Source: Pogona vitticeps (Eukaryota > Chordata > Lepidosauria > Squamata > Agamidae). Taken from it: DNA of 64,000 nucleotides. A program made the translations under genes and the position numbers. The stretch lies in contig NC_135783.1 in the NCBI RefSeq assembly GCF_051106095.1, positions 209,900,472 to 209,964,471 of the forward strand, read 5' to 3'. A model generated the notes under the pieces. It had not been told where the DNA came from. It was given only the letters and a program-made list of their open reading frames with translations, and did not search any database. Shown in pieces: positions 46,641 through 58,645 of the stretch. Each line of letters opens with the position of its first letter. Position 1 is the first letter of the stretch.

Positions 46641-46720
46641 AGCAGTGTCTTTTTGCTACCCTAGTTATAATTATGACTCATATGTTTCCTACTTTAAGAA
46701 AGGTCATTATAGGAAAGACA

Positions 46721-46780
46721 GAAGAAGAAGAAGAAGAAGAAGAAGAAGAAGAAGAAGAAGAAGAAGAAGAAGAAGAAGAA
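46721..46780. repeat. (GAA)20 trinucleotide array
   Basis: Sixty bases of pure GAA, a purine tract able to form triplex DNA. It creates an artefactual poly-arginine frame. Confidence 0.95.
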
Positions 46781-47396
46781 ATGCAATGAGCAAAAAAAGA
46801 GAAAAGAAAAGAAATTTATCTTCAATAACTTCTGGAGTGTCTATATTGAGCGCCTGAAGCTAACTATCTTGTATTAAAGAAAACCACGTGGGATTGTGGT
46901 AATGGAAAATGGAGGAGTTTTGAAAGCAGGTCAGTTTCTTTTATTCCAGAGGCAGCAGAAGAAAAGCACTAGAATTTGACATCCAAGAAGCTGTACTCTC
47001 AACTGTTGATACAGTATGCACAGAAATGAGCTCTTTCGTTTTGCTTTATTTGTTGATCTCCAGCTCCAGATGCTTTGCCTAGAATCATTCGTATCAAAAA
47101 AAGAGAAAAATATAAGTTCACATATAAACTCTGTGGTAGGGCTTAGCAGTAAAATACATTTAAGGGCAGCTCGCACTCCCCCTTACAGTTGCAGCTCTCC
47201 CCCACCCCCAAATACAGCTGCAGACTCCCAGTATGAATATATTCTAGTTGAAATATTCGGCAAGCAAAAGTAACATTAACTGTGTTATGGAGTACTGTTC
47301 CAAAACTTTACCCCATGAGAATTTTGACCATTCTGCTACAATTTGATAGCAAAGAAATTCCATTTAAAAAGAATTTCAAGAAAGGAGAATTATTTT

Positions 47397-47824
<428 letters not shown>

Positions 47825-48299
47825 TTAATCTATTTAAATTAATTTTACCACCCCTTTCTCATTAAAAAAGACCCAAGGTATATTCATCCCTTTGTATTTG
47901 TGAGGGGTCTCCAGATCTCACAAATAGGAAGGGACGAATATCCAATGAATCAACGGTATACAACAAATATGGCAATTCATTTATATATTCATCTCTATGT
48001 CTAATTACTAGCCTAGAACTAGAGGGTTACTTTTGCATAATTATGTCCAAAAATGTTCCACCTTCTTCACCATGATGCCCTACATTGACATTAAGTAGAG
48101 GAAGCAAAAAAGCTGCCAACTCAGTGGCTGCTGTTTATGGGACTTGCAGAGGCAGTGCAATGAATGAATGAATGAATGAATGAATGAATGAATGAATGAA
48201 TGAATGAAAATAAAAACCTTACCAAATGCTACTGCTGGGGGTAGTGGTGAAAAACAAGAACAGAGCCCCTCTACAACCACTACTAATAAGGAGCTAGGT
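47825..48299. other. Unassigned DNA with a (GAAT)n array
   Basis: About 12 copies of a TGAA/GAAT tetramer lie at about 48,159-48,208. TTTTACCACCCCTTTCTC near 47,845 may be a trace of an antisense L2-type tail. Confidence 0.5.
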
Positions 48300-48885
48300 G
48301 TCTGAGGATGTTATCTGATAATTTCTCTTTCCAACTGAGAAATTTAGTGAGATCTTCCCTTCCCATTAGTCTTATCAAAAACAAGGATAAGGTTAGGCCT
48401 CATCTTGAGTATTGTTTCCAGTTCTGGACACCACACTTCAAGAAGGATGTGAACAAATTGGAACAAGTTCAGAGGAGGGCCACAAGGATGATCAGGAGAC
48501 TGCAAAGCAACCCCTATGAGAAAAGATCAAAGAACTTGGCATATATAAGCTTGAAAAAAGAAAACTGAGGGGAAATACATAAAAGGTAGTCATAAAGAGG
48601 AGGGGCAGGATATGTTCTCAATCAGCCCAAAGTGCAGGGCACATAACAATGGGCTAAAGTTACAGGAAACCAGATTTCAGCTGAATATCAGCTGTTGGAG
48701 CAATGCAACAATGGAACCAATTACCTCAGAAGGTAGTGAGCACTGCAACACTGGAGCCATTCAAGAGAAATCTAGACAGCCATCTGTCACATCTCTTTTG
48801 ATTTTGATTCCTGAATTGAGCAGGAGTTTGGACTTGATGGTCTTATAGGCCCCTTCCAACTCCATTATTCTATGAATCTTAATTC
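48300..48885 (+). mobile_element. CR1 LINE 3' end
   Basis: Sense CR1. It encodes VRPHLEYCFQFWTPHFKKDV and LEQVQRRATRMIRRL (about 48,390-48,500), the well-known end of CR1 ORF2, followed by diverged C-terminal sequence. The terminus GACTTGATGGTCTTATAGG is followed by TTCCAACTCCATTATTC. 5'-truncated and frame-broken after about 48,568. Confidence 0.88.
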
Positions 48886-50224
48886 CCAGAACAGGCATTT
48901 GGTACACAATAAAATTAGAACGATTGTATGAACATTCTCTTTGCTTATTCCATCTGGATCCATATGTCCCATATACACAGATTCTTAGCAGTTCATGTAC
49001 CTGGCAGACTCTTCTCTAGAAAAACCTAATCACTTTCTACATACATCTTAAGAAGTGACTGCAATCAATAAAACCTTATCCAAAATACAGTATGGCTTGC
49101 AAGGCCAAAATCCTGTTGCCCTACGTGATCGCAAAAGGGCAGTTGTGCATGCGACAGCAGCTGTTTTCTGGCCCTTCCATTATACAACTGGCCATTCCCC
49201 AGTTGCTCATCTGATTGTGTGATCAGGTCGGCCATGATCAGCCCTGGACATGCCAAAAAGAGAGAGAAGCACTTCATCTAATATCCTTATATGCATGTCA
49301 AACATCAATAGGATTCTTGTCATAGCCTTTAAAGATCCTGCAAAATTCTTGGTTGGTTTTGCTGCAACAAACTCACATGACTGTTAGTCTGGAAATTTCC
49401 ACATTATATCTGTCAGTAAGGGACAACCCTTGATTGTGTGCAAAGCAGAAGTATAAGATTAGGATGCTTTAAATACCACAAGGGAAAGAAACATGAAACC
49501 GAGCAAATCCAGCTTAACGTTTGCACTGCCACATGAAGGAATAAAAAGAACTGAGAATAATTTCTGCATTGTTCTGATCTGAATAATGTATGCAAGATGA
49601 CTCCACCAATCCTTTATGAGCTATCTTACTCTGAAGTTATTCATCATCATGGTGCCAAGCTGTACTACTAACTACTGGAGCAGGAGGTTGATCAAAATGG
49701 TTAAAAGAGTTGTTCTCTAAAGCCTTTTGGACGGTGACTTTGAAAAGACAGTCCAGCATCATGTGAACAGCTTTTCCATTGATCCAACAGAACTTTCCCC
49801 ACCTCGTGTCTCTCTCACCCAGTCCATTGCCTGTCATAGAAAGAGTGTTGCTAGATCTCAGGTACCAACTGAATTGCTAATGTTTCTCCAGGTCTTCTGT
49901 CTAGCAAACAAATCTAAGAGTGAACAGATGCTGGAGGAGGATAGTTTACTTTTACCATGTATGGTGGTTTTAAAGCTTTGGTGCTGGTCTCTTCCTGATT
50001 TCCAGCTGTCCCATTGCAGAAGTACATGGATGTTGTGCACATTTAATTGTTGAGGTGGTAGTGCAGGAAATCCACATTATCTCCTTCTTTCTCATACACA
50101 TGTACAGATACACATTGGCCAAAATCCAGTAGGCGTGAATTGATGCCAGCAGAAGCTGATGATAACATTAGCTGGTACCAATAAAATGTAATTTAAATTA
50201 ATTAAAAACTTCCTATTTCCATGT
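48886..50224. other. Unassigned DNA
   Basis: The stretch 49,630-50,060 has fairly long open frames on both strands, such as GKFCWINGKAVHMMLDCLF on the minus strand. It may be an old transposon, but I recognise no family. Confidence 0.35.
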
Positions 50225-50468
50225 TGGCTGAATAGCTCAGTGGTTTAGGTATCTGGCTAAGAGCCAGAGGTTGGGCATTTGATTCCCCACAGTGCATCCC
50301 AGAATAGCCAGCCTGTGCGGCCTTGGATAAGCTGCACAATCCCAGGGCACCCACAGCAGAAGGGTATGAAAAAAAAAAACACTTCTGAATACTGTCTACC
50401 TGAAAAATTCTGAAAAGGGCTGCCGTAAGTCAGAATTGACTTGATGGCACATCATCATCATCATTAAT
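50225..50468 (+). mobile_element. tRNA-derived SINE, CAT-tailed
   Basis: The tRNA-like head GGCTGAATAGCTCAGTGGTT (A box) is followed by GGTTGGGCATTTGATTCCCC (degenerate B box). The body holds CTTGGATAAGCTGCACAATC and the end CGTAAGTCAGAATTGACTTG followed by a (CAT)n tail. It is not a tRNA gene: no acceptor stem closes and a SINE body follows. Same family as 60.18 kb. Confidence 0.8.
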
Positions 50469-50742
50469 CTCCCTGTTTAGGGTTTGAAGCTTCTTAGGGC
50501 TTCCTTCTGCTCTGGAGAAGGCTTTACAAACCTCTGGATGTTGAATGGCAGAGGGAGCCTTTTATCACCAAAAACTGATGCTGGATTGCTAGTGGCAGTC
50601 CTGACTCTGGCAGCAGTGACCTAATGGTGATTTTGAAAAATTTAAAAGTCTTCCCCCATCCTGTGGCACCCAAAGGCTTCCCCAGGCAGAAGGGGGCACT
50701 AGGGAGCCTTGGAAGGTAAAACAGGGGAAGAGAAAGCTTTTA

Positions 50743-51182
50743 CAGTGGAACCTCGACTTACAAACATCTCTAATTGCGAACGATTCGAGTTACGAACGGC
50801 TCTGTTTGCAAAAAGTTGCTTCAACTTGCGAACAGAGCCTCGACTTACGAACAAAAAAGAGAAAAAACCCTTTCCTACCCTTTTTTTTTTAACCTAAGTT
50901 CTCCTTAGGTCAAAAGAAGAAAGTTCACCTTAGGTCAAAAGAAGAAAAAATCCCCCCCCCCCAGTGGTGGAGTACGGATTAACCGGTTTTGCATTAGTTC
51001 CTATGGGAACTAATGCCTCTACCTATGAACAGCGCCTCGACCTACGAACGGGAAACAGCAGATACAGATTAATAAATGGTTTTCAATGCATTCCAATGGA
51101 AAAGTTTGCCTCGATTTACGAACTTTTCGACGTACGAACTTAATTCCAGTACAGATTAGGTTCGTAAGTCGACGTACCACTG
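50743..51182. mobile_element. Mariner-like MITE
   Basis: It starts CAGTGGAACCTCGACTTACA and ends TAAGTCGACGTACCACTG, flanked by TA (50,741-50,742 and 51,183-51,184). It is 440 bp. The body contains repeated CGACTTACGAAC and GGTCAAAAGAAGAAA variants. Closely related to 44,530-44,948. Confidence 0.88.
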
Positions 51183-51184
51183 TA

Positions 51185-52994
51185 AATAATTTTAATTAAA
51201 TTTTAACAGTGCCAACTGCTGATGTCATCAGCTTCTACTGGTGTAAATTTACACTAACTTGTGCCCATTACATGTATGTGTGTGTACTATGTGTGAATAT
51301 ACATAGTATACTAATTATTTTGCAATTGTGACACAAGGGCCCATCCCTGGGATGCCCATGCAGAAAATTCGCCAACAGTGCAGAGCAGATTCTGACGGCT
51401 TAACAAAGCACCGCAGAGGGGATGGAGATGTCTTTTCTTTTGGAAGGGTTAATTGGACACAATCCAGTATGTCAGTCACTGGGCCTTCAAGAGAATTTCA
51501 ACTTGCTTCCTTTAATTAGAACTCAGCCACATAAGGTCTTCTGCGGTTTGCAAATGGACTGTGCCGACAAAGAGGAATATACAGCAAAAGTCCCATCTAT
51601 GTTCCCCAGAGCAAGCCAGGCATGCCTCTCCTCTCACTCTTCTCGTTCTCTCTTCTCGTGGCTCTTCTGATGCCAGTCTGCCCTTGGCTGCTTTCCCAGA
51701 AATGACGTGGCACCTAAAGTCAATTCCAGAGAACCCAATTATCAAATTAATTAAGCTTTTGTGCCACCTCACTGAAAGCAGTTATTTCTGTCCCAGGACA
51801 CTTGGAAAGAATGGCCCACATTTCTCTTTCAAATAGTAACGTGAAGGGGGAGGAGAGGAGCATGCTTTTTCCTTCTCCTTTCAAACTCTGATGATGAAAA
51901 AGTCCAAGAAAAGACAGATTACTCCTTTTGATTTGTGTATGCACAGGCAGCCTATTTGAGAAATACGACATCTACCAATATTTGCCAACTCAGTAGTAGA
52001 AAGCACTCCATCTTTTATACTGATAGATATTTTATACAATCACTATCGTCCTGAATCTCTTTTTGCCTTTATTATGCATAAGAAAGTACTTTCTCCTACT
52101 TTTAATTTCTTACCATATTTGAAAAAGAAGAAAACTACTTTAAACCAAAATGCCCAGAAATGCAACATAATAAGTGTAAGAATCAAGTCATACAGCTGTC
52201 CAAGAACTAAAACAGGTTCACTTGCATCTAATATTTGGATTTGAAAGGACATGATTGATTGTACTCATTGGCTGAAATCCTGTTACCCAGGTACACAAGT
52301 GGAATAAATTTTAGTTGTGAATTGCCTCAAAGAAGAAGTTTCAACATATATTATCTATTGCATAATGAATTACACTTCTCAGCATGCAACAGATAATGTC
52401 TATAGAGATTTTCTTACAGCAATTCATATTTAAAAGTTACACCATTTGTGTAGTTGCACAACAGGATTTTCACCATTGTGCTCTTTCTTTCCTTTAATTT
52501 ATTATTGTTGCACAGAACTGAACTAGAAAATGCTTTCAATAATCACTGCACCTTATTGTTCTCCCACAAGAAAATCATTTTGGGGAACTAAAAACATTTG
52601 GGGAACTTTCAGGAAAGGCACAGAAGATGACAGCTACTGAAGCAAAACTTCCACGTCACACAAAAAATAATCTGGAATATGATGAACACAAACTAAGATG
52701 CTGCTTTACAGGGCGTATTTCAAAATAGGCTTGGCCGAGCATACTTAAAGAGGACATCTCTTAGCCTCAGAAAAACATCGTCAGCACACAGGAATTTATT
52801 TTATGACTCTCTGTTCAGGAAAGGTCAGAAGGGAACTGCACAGTAGTGCCTTTTCAGCTGTCATTCCATACTGACCGAGATTTACAGAACACAGTCATTC
52901 TATTGTTTAAGCATGTCAATAAAAATATTTCTTTCCTCACAAAGCCAGAATCCAGCAGGAGACATGCGACCATCAGCACAATTGAGAGCTGATC
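51185..52994. other. Mostly single-copy-looking DNA
   Basis: No repeat recognised. Moderately long frames at 51,420-51,840 on both strands overlap one another and lack motifs. A conserved non-coding element is possible but unsupported. Confidence 0.35.
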
Positions 52995-53000
52995 TAATCT

Positions 53001-53262
53001 AAGCCTCGTGGCGCAGTGGTTAAAACGCTGTACTGCAGCTAAAACTGTGCTCACGACCTGGGGTTCAAATCCCAGGTAGCCGGCTCAAGGTTGACTCAGC
53101 CTTCCATCCTTCCAAGGTCGGTAAAATGAGTACCCAGGTCGCTGGGGGAGGGGGGGCAATGTGTAGCCTGTATAATTAAAATTGTAAACCGCCCGGAGAG
53201 TGCTTGTAGCACTATGGGGCGGTATATAAGTCCAATAAATACGTAAATAAATAATAAATAAA
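53001..53262 (+). mobile_element. Sauria-type tRNA SINE
   Basis: The A box lies in GTGGCGCAGTGGTTAAAACG and the B box is GGGGTTCAAATCCC. The body holds AGGTCGGTAAAATGAGTACC and the 3' end CGGTATATAAGTCCAATAAA with an AAAT-type tail. TAATCT flanks both sides (52,995-53,000 and 53,263-53,268). Sauria SINEs are tRNA-derived elements of squamates with a 3' end shared with BovB. A nearly identical copy lies at 55.4 kb. Confidence 0.9.
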
Positions 53263-53268
53263 TAATCT

Positions 53269-54012
53269 CCTCACTGTAGCCCCGCCCTCCAACTCCCAAA
53301 GCAGTGGAAGGCTGAGAAAATTTTCAGAGCTGGCTTTCAGCTAACATGGATGTGGGGATAAGAAGGCAAGAACATGGGGATAAGAAAGCTGGGGATAAGA
53401 AGGCAAGAACATGCTGTTGTGGTGTCACTGTAACACCAGGGCAACGTCAGATGACTCAAGCTGGTCTTCAAGTTCAATTGTGGTGTCATTGTAGATACCT
53501 GCTGCTGGATTGTCTTTGCTCTATTTGATAAAAGGCATAAATATTGATTATCTAAATGCAATATGCATTTTTTCGTAGATTGTGTCTGATTACAAATAAT
53601 TCATTGACTACGTTGCAGAAAGTCTAAAAAAATGGAGCTAAGACTAAACTATTTCCCACTTGGATGCCATCTGATCAGATGTGGTCCAAACATATGCACT
53701 CATAGAAAGAAAAATAAAGAAAAAAAATAGACTGATTTGGGCTTGTTTTCTGCTTGGCCCAGATTCTTCAATCGGTACAGAAGAAGGAGCCTGGAGGTGA
53801 CTGTGGAGAAGTGACCAGCTGTGGATAGGGCACTGGGGGAGGCACCCATGTTATCTAAGCATAACCATTTCAACTAGCTACTCATGTCTAACTCTGGTCA
53901 TTGGCAAACATATTTCCAAATTTTTCCTTTTCAAGCTCACTTTTCACAAGCTGGCTGTTAAAATCAATTTTCCAAAAAAAAAAAATCTTCCAGTTTATGA
54001 CTCTTGGATAGA
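53269..54012. other. Unassigned DNA with a small duplication
   Basis: An exact 24-bp direct repeat starting TGGGGATAAGAAGGCAAGAA lies at 53,353-53,376 and 53,390-53,413. No gene recognised. Confidence 0.5.
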
Positions 54013-54353
54013 TAAAAGTAAAGGTAAAGGTTCTCCTTGACATTTAGTCTAGTCGTGTCCGACTCTAGGGGGCGGTGCTTATCCCTGTTTCCAAGCCATA
54101 GAGCCAGCGTTTGTTGAAGGACAGTTTCCGTGGTTACGTGGCCAGTGCAACTAGACATGGAACACCGTTACCTTCCCACCATGGTGGTACCTATTTATCT
54201 GCTCACATTTTTACATGCTTTCAAACTGCTAGGTCGGCAGGAGCTGGGATAAGTGACGGGAGCTCACTTCGATGCGTGGATTTGATGACTGCTGGTCTTC
54301 TTACCTTGCAACACAGAGGCTTCTGCGGTTTAATCTGCAGCGCCACCACATCC
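54013..54353 (-). mobile_element. tRNA SINE with BovB-like tail, near full length
   Basis: Minus-strand copy: tail AAAGTAAAGGTAAAGGTTC at the left, then AGTCGTGTCCGACTCTAGG, the body, and the head reading GATGTGGTGGCGCTGCAG on the minus strand. Same family as 18.8 and 44.06 kb. Confidence 0.85.
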
Positions 54354-55116
54354 CTCTGGAATATTGTACTTCAAAACAGCAGGAAATGGCCTGATATTGC
54401 TGCACAGTATTGTGCCCACATTGCCAAAAAGAAAAAGGATGCCAAGCTTTACATAGCAAAGGGCAGCCGGAATGCTGACAACACTAGTGGCAGTAGTCAA
54501 GATGGTCTACAGGATACTTTCTTGTGCTCACTACCATTCACAAAGTGACACCAAGCAAGGGAAATTCTCATAAGCTGAATCCTTTTTTCATCAGTTAAGC
54601 ACTTTTCACCCAAACACAAAGCAATTGTCAGGGTTTCCTCCCTCTCCAACAAATTCTCTAGGTATCTATTGCTTGGGGAACAAAGAAGTCCAAATGCCTA
54701 GAACGAATCTGTCTTTCAGATCAACTGTGTGCACTGAAGTACTTCTCTGTACATCTGCAAGGTACAAGGATTGTTAATCTCAATGGAATTTATATGAATT
54801 TGGAGTTTCTCTGCCCCATGCAACCTGGTGCACAGCACTCTCAGCCATCTGTACTGAAAAGGAAATCTTGTTTAGATTTCTTTCTTGCACTATTAAGAAC
54901 CAATATTCTTTTATGTTTACCAGTGCAGCACAGCGCATCCAAATTTAGATGCAAGGCTGAAGAAAAGGTATAGATACTTGTTGCAAAACTTAGTTTTAAA
55001 TCAATCTCAGGTGTGTCCAGTAAAACCTGTCTTTTGACTCTGTGTCTGTAACCTTTAATTTCCCTAAACTCTCCAAATATCTCTCCTCTCTTCAATGGAA
55101 GCTGCAACAATGCATC
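54354..55116. other. No recognised feature
   Basis: Unassigned DNA between a SINE and a MITE. Confidence 0.4.
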
Positions 55117-55118
55117 TA

Positions 55119-55400
55119 CAGTGGACCCTCGACTTACGAAGGTCCCTACTTACGAAAATTTCAAGATACGAAAAGCTTCGGCTGCAAAATTTTGGTTTGA
55201 CTTGCAGCCGGAGCATTAACCTACGAAAGGCAGGAGGAAAGGGCGGGAAATTCAAAGCTGCCACCGCTGCCAGTTCATTGTTCCTCAGACTGTTGGGGGG
55301 GGGCTGGACTATAATTTGAAAAAAAAATGAACAAATGGATCAAGTAAAAAAAGGACCCGAGTCTTTTTTTTCACTTGATAGGGGTGATTTTTTTTCCTTA
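55119..55400 (+). mobile_element. Mariner-like MITE, right end missing
   Basis: TA at 55,117-55,118 is followed by CAGTGGACCCTCGACTTACG and repeated TTACGAA motifs, as in the 50.7 kb element. No mirrored right end is seen before the SINE at about 55,405, so the boundary is approximate. Confidence 0.7.
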
Positions 55401-55404
55401 AATG

Positions 55405-55668
55405 AGCCTCGTGGCGCAGTGGTTAAATCGCTGTACTGCAGCTAAAACTGTGCTCACGACCTGGGGTTCAAATCCCAGGTAGCCGGCTCAAGGTTGACTC
55501 AGCCTTCTATCCTTCCGAGGTCGGTAAAATGAGTACCCAGCTTGCTGGGGGGGGGGGGCAATGTGTAGCCTGTATAATTAAAAGTGTAAATCGCCCGGAG
55601 AGTGCTTGTATGGGTCGCTATATAAGTCCAATAAATAAACAAACAAACAAACAAACAAACAAATAAAT
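55405..55668 (+). mobile_element. Sauria-type tRNA SINE
   Basis: Near-identical to 53,001-53,262: GTGGCGCAGTGGTTAAATCG, GGGGTTCAAATCCC, AGTACCCAGCTTGC, a 10-G run, then a short deletion in the CACTATGGGGCGG segment and an AAAC/AAAT tail. No exact flanking duplication found. Confidence 0.88.
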
Positions 55669-55824
55669 AGAGTTGTCTTAGAACGAGCTGGAAGTTTTAG
55701 CACATATATATTGCTGAAACAGCGACGTCTACATTGGCTTGGGCATGTCGTGAGAATGGCTGATGGTCGGATTCCAAAGGATCTCCTATATGGAGAATTA
55801 GTGCAGAGAAAGTGCCCCAGAGCT
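55669..55824 (+). mobile_element. RTE-type LINE fragment (same family as 12 kb)
   Basis: GAGAATGGCTGATGGTCGGA and GATCTCCTATATGGAGAATT match the C-terminal region of the 12-15.35 kb element (14,855-15,010) with few differences. Both ends are missing. Confidence 0.85.
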
Positions 55825-55836
55825 TTCTCTGTAGAG

Positions 55837-56156
55837 CCCTGTTTCCCAACCTGGGGGTTGTGACCCCCAAGGCAGTCACAAAATGTTTTCTGGGGATCAT
55901 GGATTGCCTTACATGTGTTATAGCCTTTACTTAATAATTTCTTCCTTGACCTTTCAGAGCAGGATATTAAAGTTAGCGGATATGTGTATGTATGAGAAAC
56001 AGGCCCTTTGGGAGAAGAAAGCAGCCTGTATTTTCTGAGAAGGAATGACTTTATCCCTTTAAAAATGTCTTTTTATGCAAATATGAAGAAGGGTTGCAGA
56101 TTACTTAGCTGTTATAAAAGGGGATCATGACTCAAAAAAGGTTGGGAACCTCACTG
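55837..56156. mobile_element. hAT-type MITE
   Basis: The left end CCCTGTTTCCCAACCTGGGG mirrors the right end AGGTTGGGAACCTCACTG. It is flanked by CTGTAGAG (55,829-55,836) and CTGTAGAT (56,157-56,164), a 7-of-8 match. It is 320 bp and non-coding. GGTTGTGACCCCC near the left is partly mirrored by GGGGATCATGACTC. Confidence 0.8.
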
Positions 56157-56164
56157 CTGTAGAT

Positions 56165-57924
56165 AACGGATTGCCAAACGCCTCATACATCTTCTAGTGT
56201 GTTGTGCCAATGCTTCTAATGTCTGTGTGGCTGGGAATAACATCAAAGAAAATGAGACAGTTTTTGGATGTTTCTCTTTCTTCCCTCACTCCTGCAAGCT
56301 TTGTAGTGCTCAGCCTGAAGAAGGGAACAACTGAACAGGAAAGCTCAGCTGTTTTTAAAATTTTAGTGGCCTGATGAAGGTATTTATCATTTGCTTTTTC
56401 TATTCTTGTTTAGGAATATTGAAAGTCTATGCATCACACCACCTGTGTATAGGTTTCCATAGTTGCACATTCTAGCAGTTGAGTAACGGTACTTACCCAT
56501 CCTTCTCTTGACTTTTCCATCAAGGCCTCACAGCTTTCCCCCTTTTTATTACTTTGAAGGTGCCTCCGTACTTTGGTTTTTCTTTTGTTCTTGACAACAC
56601 CTTTGTTTTGGGGCCATTTTTCAAAAAGGATCTAAACAAAGAACAGAAGAGCACCAATATTGTCAAGATTGAAGACTGAGGAGAACACAAGATGCCAACA
56701 CAGTGCCTGGATGTTTCAGGGGTTCCCTTCCTGTTTACAGTCACGCCAAGAAAGAACATTTGATTCAGACCATGTAAGACCTTAATAATCTATACTATGT
56801 TTTATGCACCTTCCAATTTTCTCCCCACTCCACCCACTTTCCCCCCCAAAACTACCACCTTCTGATTCCAAGTTTTATTAATATATAAATGCCAGTGATC
56901 AAGGTACAAAAACAAACCTCAGACCAATACATCCAGTTAATTGGTACCCTGGGTGTTCTATCATGAACCCAGATTATGTAAAATAAGGAGAGAACTGGTA
57001 TTTAAAGTCCAACCCTTTGCTAACATAAAAAAGAAATAGTAAAAGTGCAACAGATTTCTGCAAGTGGCAAAATGGCAATACCCATGTGTGTTCGTGTGTG
57101 GGTGTGGGTGTGGGCATGCGTGTGTGTGTTTTACGTATTCAGTAGGAAATGTTTATTTTAGCTGAAGGTGAGTTTACAGTCAGCATTTTCATGGATCAAA
57201 TATCATTTGAAAAGAACAGTAGGGGGAAAGGTTATTTTAAGGATTTTCTATTTAAACTAAATAAAATATTTATGCAGGCAAGCTTCTCTGCCCAGCATAG
57301 AGGTGAGCATTCATAGAGAGCTGCTGTCTGTTTCTGTAAGCTTAGTCATATAGCAGGTAAAGTGATGACTCGTGGATTGAGAGCTCCCTCTCCCCATCTA
57401 CATATTGAGGTCCAATTTCACACTTTGTGTGGCAAAATGGGTTTGCTGTTGCCTCTGGTCCACCCGGGTCTCCCACAGTGCTCAGCCCTCGAAGATGAAC
57501 CTCCAGGGCCTAAACAAGGCAAGTAACAGTGATGTGTCTGGAGTCTCTGAAGGCCCCCATGACTTCCCAGCAGGGCAAGCAAACTCATTTGCCATATGGG
57601 GGCTGAGCTGATCCCCAGTTATATATATGTTCCTGTCTAGGCAGAGTCTCCTTTCTATTCGTTTTCAACTTGTAATTTTAAAAAAAATGAATGGAGTTCA
57701 ATGTATAGAAGCTTTATTTTGTTCTGTTCCTGGAAGAGGTCTCCTCTGTTCCATTTTGCATTTTGCACAGATTTCTCGATGGGCTTTCTTTTAATGTGTG
57801 CAGATGGTACCTTGAAGTAACCTAGTTCCACATCTGTTTTTCCCCAAACCAGTTATCCTAACAACAAAGGTGGGTGCATGTATCCGTTGCAGCTGTTTTC
57901 TCAGGTGGCGTCCATGGTCTGTAC
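56165..57924. other. No recognised feature
   Basis: A TG-rich imperfect tract lies near 57,087-57,130. No gene or repeat family recognised. Confidence 0.4.
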
Positions 57925-58645
57925 TGCTTTTTTCCATCTTAGGCGGATAGCCCAGCTGCGACCCTTACCTTGATGTTGGGGCTCTCACTGCTTTGGTGCA
58001 TGCGCTTGTAATCTCAAGATTAGACCACTGCAACACGCTCTACGTGGGGCTACCTTTGAGGCTGCTGCGGAAACTACAGGTGGTGCAGAATGCTGCGGCC
58101 AGATTACTCAGTGGAGTGAGAAGATACCAACATATCTTGCCCACTCTGGCCGCATTGCATTGGCTGCCCATCCGATTCCGCATCGACTTCAAAGTGTTGA
58201 TGCTTACTTACAAAGCCCTAAATGGTTTAGGACCTCGATACTTAGTGGAACGCCTTCTCCCACCAAGATCTACCCGTGTCACTCGTGCGAGCCAGGAGGT
58301 GAGGCTGAGGAGCCTAACGCCGAGAGAGGCCCGGAAGAAAAAGACCAGAAATCGGGCCTTCTCGGCGGTGGCTCCTCGCCTCTGGAACAACTTACCTCTT
58401 GAGATTCGCGCGGCTCCCTCGCTGGGCATTTTTAAGAAACAACTAAAAACACTGATGTATAGGCAGGCCTTCCCAACAGAAAACTCCTGACGATCTTTCT
58501 TCCTCTATATCTCTTTTCGACTTCTATTTCTGTTTAGGTGTAACGTTTTTAAAATTATATTGATGCTTTTCTATTGTAAGCCGCCTAGAGTGGTCTAATA
58601 TGACCAGATAGGCGGGATAGAAATAAAATTAAAGGAAAAAAAGAA
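57925..58645 (+). mobile_element. L2-type LINE 3' end, fairly young
   Basis: Sense 3' end of an L2/CR1-group LINE, 5'-truncated. The 3' UTR ends GTAAGCCGCCTAGAGTGG ... GGCGGGATAGAAATAAAA. Antisense tails of this type are at 7.0, 24.8 and 33.1 kb. Confidence 0.85.
57993..58490 (+). pseudogene. L2-type LINE ORF2 C-terminus (truncated)
   Basis: A 165-codon open frame encoding HALVISRLDHCNTLYVGLPL, LQVVQNAAARLLSGVRR, LHWLPIRFRIDFKVLMLTYK, NRAFSAVAPRLWNNLPLEI and APSLGIFKKQLKTLMY to a natural stop. This is the conserved region downstream of the RT palm in L2-like LINEs. The open frame suggests a younger copy than 37.7 kb. No endonuclease or RT catalytic block remains. Confidence 0.85.

Larger units (their letters stand above)
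44951..47396. other. Mostly single-copy-looking DNA
   Basis: No gene recognised. It contains a GAA array and a candidate conserved segment, listed separately. Confidence 0.4.

Noticed and set aside
46645-46857. Arginine-rich small protein
   Set aside because: Produced entirely by the GAA array read in one frame.
49637-50053. Possible transposase or retroelement remnant
   Set aside because: Long frames on both strands but no recognised motif, ends or duplications. Left as unassigned.
52995-53090. tRNA genes suggested by A and B boxes (also 50.2 and 55.4 kb)
   Set aside because: SINE bodies and tails follow and no closed acceptor stem is visible. They are SINE heads.
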